From Daphnia pulex (taxonomy: Eukaryota; Arthropoda; Branchiopoda; Diplostraca; Daphniidae), in NCBI RefSeq assembly GCF_021134715.1, contig NC_060022.1, positions 191,001-255,000 on the forward strand: a DNA stretch of 64,000 bases, read 5' to 3'. The translations under genes and the position numbers were made by a program. The notes below the pieces were generated by a model, which worked only from the letters and a program-made list of their open reading frames with translations, was not told where the DNA came from and ran no database searches. Shown here piece by piece: positions 13,401 through 25,224 of this stretch; position 1 is the stretch's first letter; each line of letters starts with the position of its first letter.

Positions 13401-15525
13401 GATGATGAACCATAAGAAGGAAAACGAAGACGACGATTTGGCTGAAAATCGCGAGGAAATCTTCTGGGTCAAAGAGGCTTCCATCGTCAACACAACGCAA
13501 ACTGTCAATCACAAGCCCAACAAACCCGGACACAGCGGCTCCAGTTTGTTGCTTTTAAAGCCCGGCGTGTGGGTGCCATCTAGCGGATTAAATCACAAAA
13601 ACGTCAGCCTTTTCTCCGCCACGAATCCTGCTGTCAAAAAACCCAGCAGCTGGAGTAATAACAATAATCACGAGAATGTTACCAACAGTCCAATCACTTA
13701 CGTGTCCATCAAGTCACCGACTAAAGTCACTTGGCTGGGCGTTGGCCCAGCAGACCTCATAACGTCAACATCGCCGTCCTCCTCATCTGCCGAAGACGAC
13801 GATCCTGTCGAGGTGATGGACACCATCGACTTGCCTCCCAGTGAAATTGTCGGAGCTCCGCTGGAATTCTACGACGAGGAAACGGACAATTACGTGTCCA
13901 AAGAGGTGCCCAGCCTTCCTGGCCAGCCCACCGTTCCCTATTACATCACGGATCGGACCCCTCCTAGCACTGCCGAGCCTCCAGCGCTACCCCTTGACGA
14001 TCCTGCCGATATGCCCAAACCGGTTCGACCGATCGTGATGCGCCCAACTGACCTCCGTCCGGGTCTTTCCTCTTTGCTGCTGACCATCGCCAGTTTCAAC
14101 CGGCCCAAATTGCCTCCGCCCATCGACGTGTCCAGCAGTGTCTCGTCACAGGATCAGGAAATGGTGACCCCGCCCAACGAAGAATTCAGAGACGACACGA
14201 CCAACAAATACACTCACGGCCACGGGATCGTGACGCCATCGGACGACACTTTGAAATACACCCACGGTCACGGGATTATCGTGACAAATCCTCCATCGTA
14301 TGACTTGAACCAGTTGACGGCCGAGTCGTCGCTATTGGACAGCAATTCATTCCTGAATCTGAATCCACTGGCCAACTTGATCAAAGTAACTACCGGCAGC
14401 AGTCAATTTGATGACGAGTGGGACGAGTCGGCCGAGTCGCCCAGTTTGCTGGGCGACACCAGCATCCAGTTCGTCGGCATGTACGGCGGCACTGTGGTCA
14501 ACAGCACCAACGGTCCACTTCCAATGATTGAAATTCCGGAGAGCGACGGAATGGAGTCGAGTTTAGACGATCTGATCACTCAATTAAAGGCCAACTTGAC
14601 GACCGGATTAATGACAGATCGGCCGGCCGGAGGACTTCATTTTGTCAACACGTCGACCGACATTGTCATCATCAATCCATTTGTGACGCCCAGTTCCATG
14701 TTCCCCCCTCCGCCTCAGGTGGAGGCCGTCGAAGCGGAAGAAGGTGACACTTTTGGTGCCATTGCAGAAGACGAAGATAATAACGCCATCGTTGTCGATG
14801 GCGTCGCTGGGGATCAACCGGACTCGGTGCCCGTCGTATCCAATTTGGCCAATCTCTTTTTCGGCTCTTCCGGCGGCGGATCCTCGTCATCATCCGGGTC
14901 TTTGGTAACCAACGGAGGAATCAGCAGCGGAGGCATTACCGGCGGAACTGTTTCTTCGACGACCACCAATCCATTGGCGTTGCTCTACACTTACGGATTG
15001 GCTGCCATCGGCATTTTCGCTCTGACGTTGCCCCTTTGGGTTCCGTTTGTCGTTGGCAAGAAGAGGCGACGGACGTACGCGCCATCCAAAACTTATCCGG
15101 CCAGCAAGAAGAAGACGCCGACGTCGCCGAAAAAGACGTACGGTGAGCCGCCGCCCAATCATTACAAAGATCTGAGCGAAGAGGAAATTTACGGCAACGA
15201 TGCTGACTATTTCGATCAACACCAGCAATTGGCCACCGCTGCCCATCAACAGATCCAGCCTCAATATCCGACCACGACCATTGACGATTATTTCCGTCCT
15301 AGCGAGGAACTGAGGCATTCCGATTATTCGCTACCAAAGTCGGACGATCACTACATGTTCCGAGATTCGATTGCACTCAACCCGCAGGACGACATGTTTA
15401 ATAATCCAGGGCCACTTAGTTCGGAAGCCCTTTACGGATCTCCGGCCAGGATCTTTTTGAAGGCGAGGCGACGACGCTCCACGCGCCGATTCCGGCCATC
15501 CAATAACAAGAGATCCAATGATTGA
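10481..15525 (+). CDS. paralogue gene 1: 1520-aa secreted/type I membrane protein, family unknown
   Basis: Coding exons are 10481-10670 and 11153-15525. The junction is in frame (G + TC). The exon holding the start begins at 10473. A later ATG at 10565 fits better with the third paralogue, whose signal peptide starts at the equivalent place. Layout by residue: hydrophobic leader 31-46; two copies of EDSY(I)xALKESQKxRF near 302 and 350; a seven-His tract near 375; VSTARPLMAMEKDYLRR near 407; a furin-like basic run (RRRRRRS) near 600; two YTHGHGI motifs near 1083 and 1099; an acidic middle; Ser/Gly-rich stretch 1302-1333; one transmembrane helix about 1338-1366 followed by KKRRR; TIDDYF and an NPGPLSSEALYG tail near 1482. 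The protein is probably cut at the basic site, leaving a membrane-anchored part. I do not recognise the family. Poly-A signal AATAAA lies at 15577. Confidence 0.85.
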
Positions 15526-15576
15526 AGATAATTATGATGTGATGAACAATTTGATATATAAGATAATTTTATGCAA

Positions 15577-15582
15577 AATAAA
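15577..15582 (+). terminator. poly-A signal, paralogue gene 1
   Basis: AATAAA lies 52 nt after the stop codon. Confidence 0.6.
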
Positions 15583-15599
15583 TAAGCTTCTGGTTTGAC

Positions 15600-18002
15600 G
15601 TGACACCAAGTCTCACGCTCTACGACGCTGTCATGTAATCCAAACCCCCACATTGTTAATCAATTGCCTTTAGGCCTTAATAATGCTTACGCATCATGTG
15701 TTTCATACCTAAATCTTCCTCAAACAAATACTGTACAAAGACCTTAAAACCGTTCAGAAAAGGCAAAGTTACCAAGTCTTCAATGTCGAAATACCTTTTA
15801 TTTAAAAAACAATCGAGCTCCAATCACTATGGCAACATCAGGTAACTAATCTAATCATCTTATATTTGTAAAAATTAAAGATACAAATTTTTATTTCATT
15901 GCACCTTGGTAGCCGATGTTCCTGTACCGGACATACTTTCTACCAATCGTTCATCAACGTATAGGTGTAGTCTACATCATTATAATTCCCTCCTGTAAAG
16001 CCATAATTTATTGAATTACAACAGCAATCAGAAGAGCAAAGAAATAGGTAAATAAAAATTTCGTCAATTATTTTTGTGGATAGTAGTCATGTTTTTTTTT
16101 GGAATTTACAGGCTTATATTATTGAGGACGCGTGAATATACGTGAATATCAACAGAGGGATAAGAAAACTGGAATTATCTTTGAACTCGTCGGTAGCCTA
16201 CTATATAATTCACCAAGTGGCTGCCAAATCGTGCGATGACGATGGAAATGCTGAAAACTTTGGCAGGTTTGGCAACGGCAACAAGCTCTGTGGTTGTTTG
16301 ATAAGCGAATAAGCCATAGTCGAGCAAGCGCATAACTGGTTGCCAAGCCTGAAAAGTTGCTCAAAAAATTACCATTTGAAAAATCTGTACAGAGTATCCC
16401 GATTTCCGAAGACTTAATAATAGCTTTTGCCTTTTCGATTTTCAATCGACGGCTTACCGGTATAATTTCTTTGTTGATGTTTTAAACTTAAAATATGGAT
16501 GGTGCATTTTAAACTAATTTATCTAATTAGTTTTGTTAAAGTTTGACCTGTATTGTTAAGTTTTGCTTCTTTGTGACTACTTCATTATGCGTACTTCATT
16601 TTTGTACAAAAGTTTCAGTGTAAAGCGATTCATCTGATACAGATCCTGACTTATGTATTTGACGCTCTTGTATCATATTTTGTTATTATTATATATTTTG
16701 CGTTATGTCAGATACTGTACTTATTGAGTGTTATTTGTTATTGGTTTCATGGCCTTGACTATTATCACCTCATCCTTATACCCATCATATTTGTTGTAGA
16801 TTTTCATCATGAGACACTGTCAGTCAGACCAATTCCCCTAACCATATTTAGTTGTCAAATTATATCCACGTAAAATAAACGCAAATAATTTAACTATAAA
16901 ATAAGCAACAACACAAATTTATTTTCCGAAGAACTCAATATGTCTCAGTAGGCCTATGTATTTAACAATTTCTATACATGATGCGCAATAAGTGTTTGAG
17001 AGTTGCAAATTATTTTTACCGCCAGCTGATGAGATTTCATCCAGAATTTGCCTTTTCATCTTGATATTATAACTCAACAGGCCAGTAAAAAAATAGTAAC
17101 AACATAACTCATATCTATTGAGTCGATCATATACTGATGACAATTTGGTCCCTATATAATAAGGCATTCTAAAAGTAGACCCTATAACAGTATAACCCAT
17201 ATCGCACACTAATGAAATGTTTCAATTAATTCGATAATAAAAGTCCAGCTGAGTGAAAAAGACAGCAGCAGAAAGTAGGACGACAAAGTCCATTATTATT
17301 GTTATAAATAATGTTGCTGCCCGGTGTGTGTATACTGGGTCACATACTGTGAAATCGCCTTCGATGAAAATTTCTCGAAATGAAACGAAAAGAATAACGT
17401 TTAGTTCTCATCTCGGTGTCTGAAAGTGTTTATTATATCGAAAGGGATGTCTTTTATATCTGGCTTTTTGTTTCATCCGCGTTTTCTTTTTTCGCTTTGA
17501 TGCTGTTCAACTACACAATTTTTGCCTTAAATCGCTTTCCTTATCATTAGCTCTCAACTGCTCTTGAAAGATATAAACCTCTTTTGCATATATATGATAT
17601 ATGACCTGATTTGCATATAGCATCGCTCTTACGCCTCTTATATTAATTGTCTTGGATTATCCAAGCAGTGTACAAGTCAAACAATCCAAGATGTATGAAT
17701 ATTATAGGAGCTGTGATTCCATAATAAAACAAAATAATAATAGACCTGCTGAATGGTGTTGTTGTGACAAAAGTGTGTATATACTTCACAAGACGTCAGT
17801 TTAGATCCCCCCCCACTTCGTGGTCTGTTTATAATAAGTATAACATAACAGCCATCACCCATTTCCCCCTTTTCCCTCCCAACTTTCTTTCTTTAAAGAG
17901 GACACCGGAATTACTATATACGCAACAAGTAACGAGCAGCGCGCGGTAAATAGCCTATATGCTGGATAACAAGTACAGCAAGCAAGCGATAACAGGTGAT
18001 TG
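15600..18002. other. intergenic between paralogues 1 and 2, nothing recognised
   Basis: AT-rich. A 98-codon minus-strand frame at 16149-16445 has no leader, domain or splice context. Nothing else could be supported. Confidence 0.45.
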
Positions 18003-18075
18003 TCCGCTTTCATCTTCTTTCACGTTATAAAAAATAAAAAAGATGACATCTTTTTGTTTCGCGGCTGGACACAAT
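18003..18075 (+). promoter_or_regulatory. duplicated upstream block, paralogue gene 2
   Basis: Counterpart of 8787-8863: pyrimidine-rich CTTTCATCTTCTTTCACG, then AGATGACATC, a T run, GTTTCGCGG and TGGACACAAT. It ends about 220 bp upstream of the predicted TSS. Confidence 0.5.
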
Positions 18076-18260
18076 GGTGTGCGCTGCGGCAATTTTTGGT
18101 TTGCACTTATACACGGAACATCCCGCTCAGTGGGGGTGCCTGGATTTCGTATTGGGGGGGAAGAGAAACCAACCATCTTCTTCATTGTACACAAGTGACG
18201 ACATGTGCGCTACCCAAAATCGCGGCCATATCGAACAAAAAAGAAACAAAAAAATATTTG

Positions 18261-18296
18261 TATAAAAGTGGCAAGTTGGTGGTTGCAAGTCTTTCA
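18261..18296 (+). promoter_or_regulatory. core promoter, paralogue gene 2
   Basis: TATAAAAG (18261-18268) is followed 35 bp later by the initiator CTTTCAGTCTC (A at 18296). This is the same arrangement as in paralogues 1 and 3. Confidence 0.7.
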
Positions 18297-18461
18297 GTCT
18301 CATCTTTGCTCTCTTCGTTCATCGAACTACCAAAATCCGCAGTTGTTGCTGAGAATTCGCGGTCGCATCAATTTAAAATATATTTCATCCCCCAAAGAAG
18401 CGTTTATATTCACATATTGTTATAGACACCAGTGTCATCCATAGAAAAGAGGCGGACGAGG

Positions 18462-20951
18462 ATGACGTCGTCATTATGGACGGTTGTGCTCATGGCTCTC
18501 TTACTTCCGCTGTCGGAAATGGCTTCCGTATCACAGATGTTCCGGCAGAACGACAATCGTGTATTCATTTTTCAAATACCACTGCAACAACTTGACCCCA
18601 AAATATCTCCAAGGATTCCCGATACAACTGCAACGGAAGATTCTTACCTAGTGGCTCTGAGAGAATCGCAAATCAATCGCAATAAAGTCCCTGCTGTCGC
18701 TGCAGTCGGCCAACATCATCAGCACCACCATCACGAAAAGGGACATCATCACGTAGAAGACGCAAATAACCAATTCAAAGGACAGCATCATCATTCAACT
18801 CAAGTCCTACCAGCAACGTACGGACATGTTTCGACAACCAGACCGTTGACAGCCATGGAGAAGAACTATTTGCGGCCCCATAAACCTCATCAGCTATACA
18901 AGAAAGATGCAGCAGTGCCTAATTCACATATCGGAGAGGTCCATCACCAATCGGAAGAAGATGAAGAAACATCGGAGGAAGTGATGGAAACAAGTGCTAG
19001 CGATAAGGTTGCCACCTTGGCTACGAGGCCGCTTTCCAGTGTCTCAGATGTGAACTCAATATATTCAACCTATTCATCTAATCCGGCTCGTTTTGTTGCC
19101 AACAAGCCACCATCGATTAGGAAAAGCTTTGAGATAATAACTGGGACCTCGGTGATTAAAGCAAGTGAAAATGGTAGCGAAAAGCCACAACCAATCAAAA
19201 AGACGCTCCGAATCAGAGTACCTGAGATGGTAAGTCTCATGTCTAACAGGGCCGCTAACGTCGTCAGGAATGGAATGAAAACCGTCGGCTCTACGATTGG
19301 CATTCCCGTGAGAAACAGTTTGGTAGGCAAGGTTAACTCTTTGTTGCCAGTCGTTGCTGCTCTCAATGTTGGACGAAAGGAGCGATCCATTCCGGAAGCG
19401 AAAGATTGGAAGGACAACATCCATAAATCCAGCATCAGGACATTGGGTTACATAAATTTTTTGGCAAAATTGATGAACAAACCCTGGCAATCGGCAACAG
19501 CAACCAGCATAAACAAATTCTCCAGCGCCGGCAAAAGGCCGCCGCTGTGGTTACAGTTTACTAGCAGACCGGTCGATTCTATCAGGAATGGCGTCGCCAG
19601 CAATAAAGCGCATTCGGTCGTTAAACGATCGACGAATTTAAAGATGAAAAACTTTCGCGCCACCGCTTTGAAACGTGTGATGCCGTGGTTCCATTCCGCA
19701 TTTTCCAGGAACAAAAACAGAAGAAAGGAGAGCCAAGTGACACATGCTGATGCTGGTATTACGGATGAAGGAAATTTTGTGGAAGAAAATGAAGTAAACG
19801 TCGAACGTTTAATGTACAGCCCATCATCAGCACCACAAACTAGCGCATATCAATCAGGAGAAAACGAGACCAGAATGGAACAAAATGTAGAAATGAACGT
19901 CCTGCTCGGCGACAAAGACAATAAGATAAGTAGCACTTTGATGTCAGAGCTTAAAGAAGACGAACTTGAAACTGTCGAGAAGTACACTCACGGCCCCGTT
20001 ATCATCGTATTACCTCCCGAAGAAGTGTCCGACAGTGACGAAACACATAAGGATGCTCACAGCCACGAAGCTGTCATACCGCCAGAAAATGAAATTGATG
20101 CTAATCATGACGAGGATGATGTATTCAAGTACACTCACGGTCACGGAATTATTGTAGCAAATCCGTTAGAAGTTTCAAATCCAGCAGGAGACTCGTCCAA
20201 TGAAACCGCAAACAGTGAATCGAATAATATTGAAAACAACAATGTTTCTCCAGTAATTGCCAGCAGCCCTGGCGACCAGTTTATAGCAACGGGAATCTTT
20301 GGAGATGAGGTGGACTCGGAGTTGGATGACTTGGGATCATTGATGGCGGACATCGTCATTGCCCCACTTCCAGTGGAAGCCGTCGTAGCTGAAGAAAGTG
20401 TCACCGAGTCTTCACTCGATCCGTTTGATGCGGTCATTATCGAATCTGCAGAAGAAGGAAATAAACCAAGTTCAGTAGTATCTGCTGGGCCAACAATAGG
20501 CCTACCCGCTCCATCAAATTTGGCCAACATCTTCATTGCGGCTTCTTCCACCAACAGCCAGACTTCATCAAGCTCATCGTCGTCCAGCGGTTCGTTAAGC
20601 AGCAGCGGAGGGATCACTGGCTCAACTATATCTGCGGCGTCATTCGACCCCTTCGCTTCACTCTACACATTCGGATTGGCTGCGATTGGCATCTTTGTTC
20701 TGTCTTTGCCCATTTGGGTTCCGTTTGTCGCTACTAGAATGAAGAGACGCCGGAATAAGTTTGAACGTAATCGGAGTCAATCCGATTTCTCATCATTCTA
20801 CACCAACATCATGGAATTCAATCCCTATTCCATTTTAATGCGCAATTTAATGCCGTCCAATTTAGAAGAACCGTTTAGCGATCCCGGTCCGCTCAAGTCG
20901 GAAGAAATTTACGGACCTGCCACCTCTAACCGACGTTGGCGACGTCGTTAA
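18462..20951 (+). CDS. paralogue gene 2: 829-aa secreted/type I membrane protein
   Basis: Uninterrupted reading frame from ATG 18462, the first ATG in frame. An acceptor-like TAG/CAG just upstream (near 18421-18431) leaves open whether the 5' UTR is spliced. Layout by residue: leader 5-20; TEDSYLVALRESQINR near 58 (only one copy, where gene 1 has two); His-rich 83-115; VSTTRPLTAMEKNYLR near 123; a basic site GRKERS near 304 at the place of gene 1's furin site; YTHG motifs near 507 and 557; Ser-rich stretch; transmembrane helix about 735-757 followed by KRRR; SDPGPLKSEEIYGP tail. Unlike its relatives it has no intron after the leader: the sequence at RQND reads straight through. The family is unknown. 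A poly-A signal lies at 21119. Confidence 0.85.
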   Translation: MTSSLWTVVLMALLLPLSEMASVSQMFRQNDNRVFIFQIPLQQLDPKISPRIPDTTATEDSYLVALRESQINRNKVPAVAAVGQHHQHHHHEKGHHHVEDANNQFKGQHHHSTQVLPATYGHVSTTRPLTAMEKNYLRPHKPHQLYKKDAAVPNSHIGEVHHQSEEDEETSEEVMETSASDKVATLATRPLSSVSDVNSIYSTYSSNPARFVANKPPSIRKSFEIITGTSVIKASENGSEKPQPIKKTLRIRVPEMVSLMSNRAANVVRNGMKTVGSTIGIPVRNSLVGKVNSLLPVVAALNVGRKERSIPEAKDWKDNIHKSSIRTLGYINFLAKLMNKPWQSATATSINKFSSAGKRPPLWLQFTSRPVDSIRNGVASNKAHSVVKRSTNLKMKNFRATALKRVMPWFHSAFSRNKNRRKESQVTHADAGITDEGNFVEENEVNVERLMYSPSSAPQTSAYQSGENETRMEQNVEMNVLLGDKDNKISSTLMSELKEDELETVEKYTHGPVIIVLPPEEVSDSDETHKDAHSHEAVIPPENEIDANHDEDDVFKYTHGHGIIVANPLEVSNPAGDSSNETANSESNNIENNNVSPVIASSPGDQFIATGIFGDEVDSELDDLGSLMADIVIAPLPVEAVVAEESVTESSLDPFDAVIIESAEEGNKPSSVVSAGPTIGLPAPSNLANIFIAASSTNSQTSSSSSSSSGSLSSSGGITGSTISAASFDPFASLYTFGLAAIGIFVLSLPIWVPFVATRMKRRRNKFERNRSQSDFSSFYTNIMEFNPYSILMRNLMPSNLEEPFSDPGPLKSEEIYGPATSNRRWRRR

Positions 20952-21118
20952 GTGGAAATCAAACGTAGATAATCAACAGCAGCTTCTGGATGAACGACCC
21001 CACCTAAATTCTTTTCATGTCTTATCTCTTCAATCCTCACTGTTAACAGCTAGTATATTTATTGCTGACTATTTAATCTTCATCACATTTCATGCGCTCA
21101 TGTCGGAAAAATGGACAT

Positions 21119-21124
21119 AATAAA
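21119..21124 (+). terminator. poly-A signal, paralogue gene 2
   Basis: AATAAA lies 168 nt after the stop codon. Confidence 0.5.
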
Positions 21125-21299
21125 GAAATATTAATTCAACAGAGCATCATGATTACAGACACAAATTATATAATAATGAATCAGTTCATATTTAGCTGTA
21201 CAGTTGATTCCCTCTGGAGGATCTTATTGTGGTGGTTTTGGTCTAGAGTAATTATCTGCGGCCTTCGTGCACATTTCTAATTTAATCTCGACTGTGGTA

Positions 21300-22655
21300 G
21301 ACTCAGTGTACTTGATGAAACGAACTATTAAAAATACTAAAATAATCCCGATCCGTTCAGCGGATGTCGAGCGCAAAACCGCTTTTTATCGTCGTAGGGG
21401 GTCGATTTATAATTGATATCGATAGTTAATGATGGCGAAGATTAGTGTCGTCTGCTCCCGTTTAGTTACCAGTTTGGGAAACGAGAAGTTTTCAAGATTT
21501 CAATGATAACGTAAAGATCGTTTATTAGGAAACGTAAAGTAGCTGCACGAAAAAGTAGCACAACAAATAAATTGCAAAAATGTGGTCGTCGTTTGAACTC
21601 TGGTGTCGCGTCTCTTTAAAGAATCGCTTAATACAGGCGTCATGCTGTTTAGCAGGTAAATAAAAGAACATGAGAAAAAATAAGAATACAAATAGATTAA
21701 TAGAATGATTATGGGAGCTTAAATAGAAAGGTTAAACCTGTCCCAAATTTCTGAAATTTTAGTTCCTCACTAGCATTTATCATGCAAGCCCCATGTCAAT
21801 GTGTGGCAGTTTGTTTGCAACGGTTTGTACTAACCTTTTCATTTGTTCAGATTTGAGGCCAGATCTAGCCACAATAACCACAAGTTATGCAAGTTTTGCT
21901 TGTGCTGCACCTGACATTAATGTATCATCACTTATTGGGTAATGATTTTCGTTAATTTTACTAACCTGTCACCCTGCTAGATATTATAATGATGCAATGT
22001 ACAAGTGTGGTGTATTACATAACCTTAAATTCTCCTGATTATTAACATAATTTGCCACTGTCTCATTTTCAACTTTCCTTACTTGTTGTCTCTGTCAATA
22101 TTTGTTCGTAACCCATTTCTTATTTTTATTTAGATAGGCAGCATCCCGTTTGTTTGGAGAAACTAATGTCGGTGCAAATTACGTCTTTATTCTTCCCCTT
22201 TAAATGTCCTCGTGAACATCCATGCGAGTGTGGGGGTATTCACGAGGACTCCCCCTTTTTCCTATCCTGCCTGGTGAATTCAATTTTTCTAAGGACGGAG
22301 CACTTTTGGAAGCCTGGCCGTATATCCCAGGCTTAAAAGGTAGAACAAATTAATATTTTTACCTCCTCTTTGAATTTTTGGTGGCGTTGATTATAAATCG
22401 TTAAATAATAAGGGGTATGACTATTCCAGAGCTAGGCGATCATTGTTTGCTCTTGCCGTTTTTGTTTATTACTCAGTAAGGATAGAATCCATTCAATAAC
22501 TCATTTGTAGAAAGACTGCACATCAGGCCCGATTCAAAACATTCAAATTAAAAAATATATATTTACTTTAAATACTTCAAGCAAAGTGCGACTAGAAATT
22601 TTTATGACCAAAAGAGGAACCTCTGCCGCCTCACCGGCACCTGCTTGTTTCTTTA
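21300..22655 (+). repeat. dispersed gene-start repeat, copy B
   Basis: Inverted relative to copies A, C and D. In plus orientation: a 5' block shared with copy C (GAACTATTAAA ... ATGTCGAGCGC), TATCGATA at 21417-21424, GTGTCGTCTGCTC, a first exon with donor CAG/GTAAAT near 21655, an acceptor TTTATTTAG at about 22134, and an ATG exon (22169 in the copy's own frame) with FKCPREHPCECGGIHED. The frame is then broken and ends before the donor (AAAG/GTAGAA near 22340). The downstream GC-rich end (AGGTGCCGGTG in reverse) lies at 22615-22655. Confidence 0.7.
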
Positions 22656-24343
22656 TCACTACACCGACTGTGTTCACTGCTGTGAGTTGTGGCAATACTT
22701 TTTAAAAAGCTTAGCGGTTTTTTATGGTAGTTTGTGAAGCGTTTTTCACACGAAGGCAGTGATTCAGAAGCTTTCACGCGGTCTAATAACATATCGGAAT
22801 CGTTTCACTGATTGACGCACGGTTCCAGTGCATTTGAGAATGCACCGAGGCGAATAAGATCCGCTTTTCTTTTCAGATATCTTCTTAATTATCATATTCC
22901 ACATGAACTAAATAAGCCCATACATTTTTATGCAGAAATACCGAGATGCTTTTCTAATATTTTTACAAATAAATTTTCTCCGGGTCCTAATGTACTTATT
23001 TTGGGGCCTTCAGTTGCAATTCTTTATTTTTAACCATTTTTACTATACAGCGTCAAAAAAAAACTCGGTGAAATCGACTCAAATTCGCGGTAAACATTTT
23101 GTAATGATTTTTCATCCGGGTACGAAATCAAGTAAAAAATAGCCTATTAATAGTTTTACCTGTAGAAGAAAGTATAGTCGCAAAAAAAAAAGAATAGTTA
23201 TCGATGTGGTCTCTTATTCGTTATAGATTGTTAACTAAGCCCAATTTATGGCTCTGCTGGCAAAAGAGGGTATCTTTTAAAATTAGGCCCATATAATTAC
23301 ACCACCTGCGATATCGCACGTTAATCAAATGTTAGTAAAGGTATCGTCCTCCTCGTATTTGGCGGTAAAAGCGAGAGAAATGGAGAAGAAAAGTCAAAGA
23401 AGTGGGGCAAGTCAGTTATCATTAATTTCGAAATTGTGGGAGTGAAAATGTTTAATACTGAGCCGTACTTTGTGATATCAATTTAAAAAAAGAAACTTGT
23501 TTTATTGAATTAGGTCAACATCTGCAATAATCCAATAATGCGGGACCGTTTATTTAGAGGTATTTTTAGACTAGCAGTCTGATACAAATATGCCTCATCT
23601 TTTCTCTTGCCTCGTCTTTTACGCTCATACAATGTGGTGGGAGAAACGTGTTTTAACGGCCGAATGATACAACACTATATCACGTCGCCTTTCTCTCATC
23701 GGCGAACAATAGTTCCACGGTAACAATTCTATTTATATGTCTGCTGTTGCACTGCTGCTGCTGCTCAGCAACAACCACAGGTATTCATTCTTACAAATCT
23801 TGTAACAAGTCATCCATAAAATAGGCTACAGTTCGCTAATGAGTCGGAGAGGTGTTGATTTATTATGCCTGGGATAAGGTCTCGATTTCCCTTTTTCCCC
23901 TTTTTTTCCCGAATTTTTAACAAATTTTACTTTTTTTTTCTGTAGTGTACATTTTCTTCGAACTCATATCTTCATGTTGTTTCATGCGGCATGATTAGCA
24001 TAGGCTCCAGTTCTCACGGAAAGCTGCGACTCCTCCTCGTTCACTCTTTCCACATTAAAAGATAGTTCCGATTGAGTCACGGCACGTTTAACAGAAGCAA
24101 CCGCTGGGTACCATAGTAGTTATGTTCTTGACTTGTAATATATTATTATACATGGACATATATTACATCTATTGCATTATAGGTAGGCCTAATGGTGGAG
24201 CGTTTTGCTGACCTAGAAACCCACAACATCTTCACGTGCATTCGACAGAACTGGTCAATCGCCAATGTTGGACTCGACTTGGGACTGTAATATTGTCCTC
24301 TCGAGGCAAGAAGAGGAGAACAGACTTTCACCCGTAAATAGAC
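22656..24343. other. intergenic, nothing recognised
   Basis: No supported exon or RNA gene. Contains T-rich runs near 23900-23940 and a TATCGATG box near 23198. Confidence 0.45.
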
Positions 24344-24380
24344 TATATATAGGTGATGGTCCGTGCCGCTGATCATTTCA
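24344..24380 (+). promoter_or_regulatory. core promoter, paralogue gene 3
   Basis: TATATATAG at 24344-24352 and the initiator ATTTCAGTCTC with A at 24380. This is the third instance of the same promoter layout. Confidence 0.7.
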
Positions 24381-24712
24381 GTCTCTCGCTGTCTCATCTC
24401 AGCGCTAATCGTTCGTTCGTCCGGTACGGCTCTTTTTTATTTTTCCCTCTGTTTTCCTTTTTTTTGGATTGAACCTCTCTTCTCCGCTCGATTGTAAAAC
24501 GGAATCAAGTGCCTTACAACATTATTCGAGATATTAAGTTTTCTATTTTCCTATCGCCTGCAAAAATTCAAAAAAATACTGGCGCGAAAAGTGACATCAA
24601 GAAAAAAGTTAAAAAGAAAAAATTCTATCAAACACAACAGACATATTCGTGCCTGATTTAGGATTTTCTGTTGGAAATTTGGAATTCAAATTACAACCGC
24701 AGCAAACAGTGG
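24380..24712 (+). other. 5' UTR exon 1, paralogue gene 3
   Basis: Runs from the predicted TSS to GTAAGT at 24713. The intron start matches paralogue 1. The next exon starts at 25122 after TTGTGTGTTTAG. It contains a six-codon upstream reading frame (25138-25158) before the main start. Confidence 0.6.
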
Positions 24713-25224
24713 GTAAGTTTCGCAACAAGTAGAAACAGTTATATCACTTAACGGGATAAATTGAGACAAATCATTCGTGAAAAAAAAAGGAAACATCGAT
24801 TCCACTTGGCTGCCTATGCTATACTGGTATTCGGAACACCAGCGTACAATACCCTAAAATGCTACCGTGTTTGTTCCATTACATAATAGTTGAACTATAA
24901 CAGGAAATGTCAAAGAAGAATGGCATCAATGCATCATCGTCTATTAGATATCGCCATCCGCGGGGTTACTAAGTAGCTTTTATCTGGGACAATTTGTAGA
25001 AATTAACCATCCTTATCATTGGTTATTGACGACTATCCTATTTGTTAGTTCAATTACCGATGTGACGCGATCAAGACTTACCACTCCGGCTGATTTCCTT
25101 TTTCTTGATTTGTGTGTTTAGGTTCTACTTGGAAATAATGCCACCGTGCTTTGTGTAAAAAGGACATAAGGAGAGACGTCACAAAAAAATCTGCTAACAT
25201 TGCCGAAGAATTAGACGAAATAAG

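Noticed and set aside
18000-18425. 141-codon plus-strand open frame
   Set aside because: It overlaps the upstream block, TATA and TSS of paralogue gene 2 and shows no leader, domain or splice context.
20141-20617. 158-codon minus-strand frame in paralogue 2
   Set aside because: Shadow of the coding strand. The equivalent frames at 12435-12944 and 25596-26228 also mirror coding sequence.
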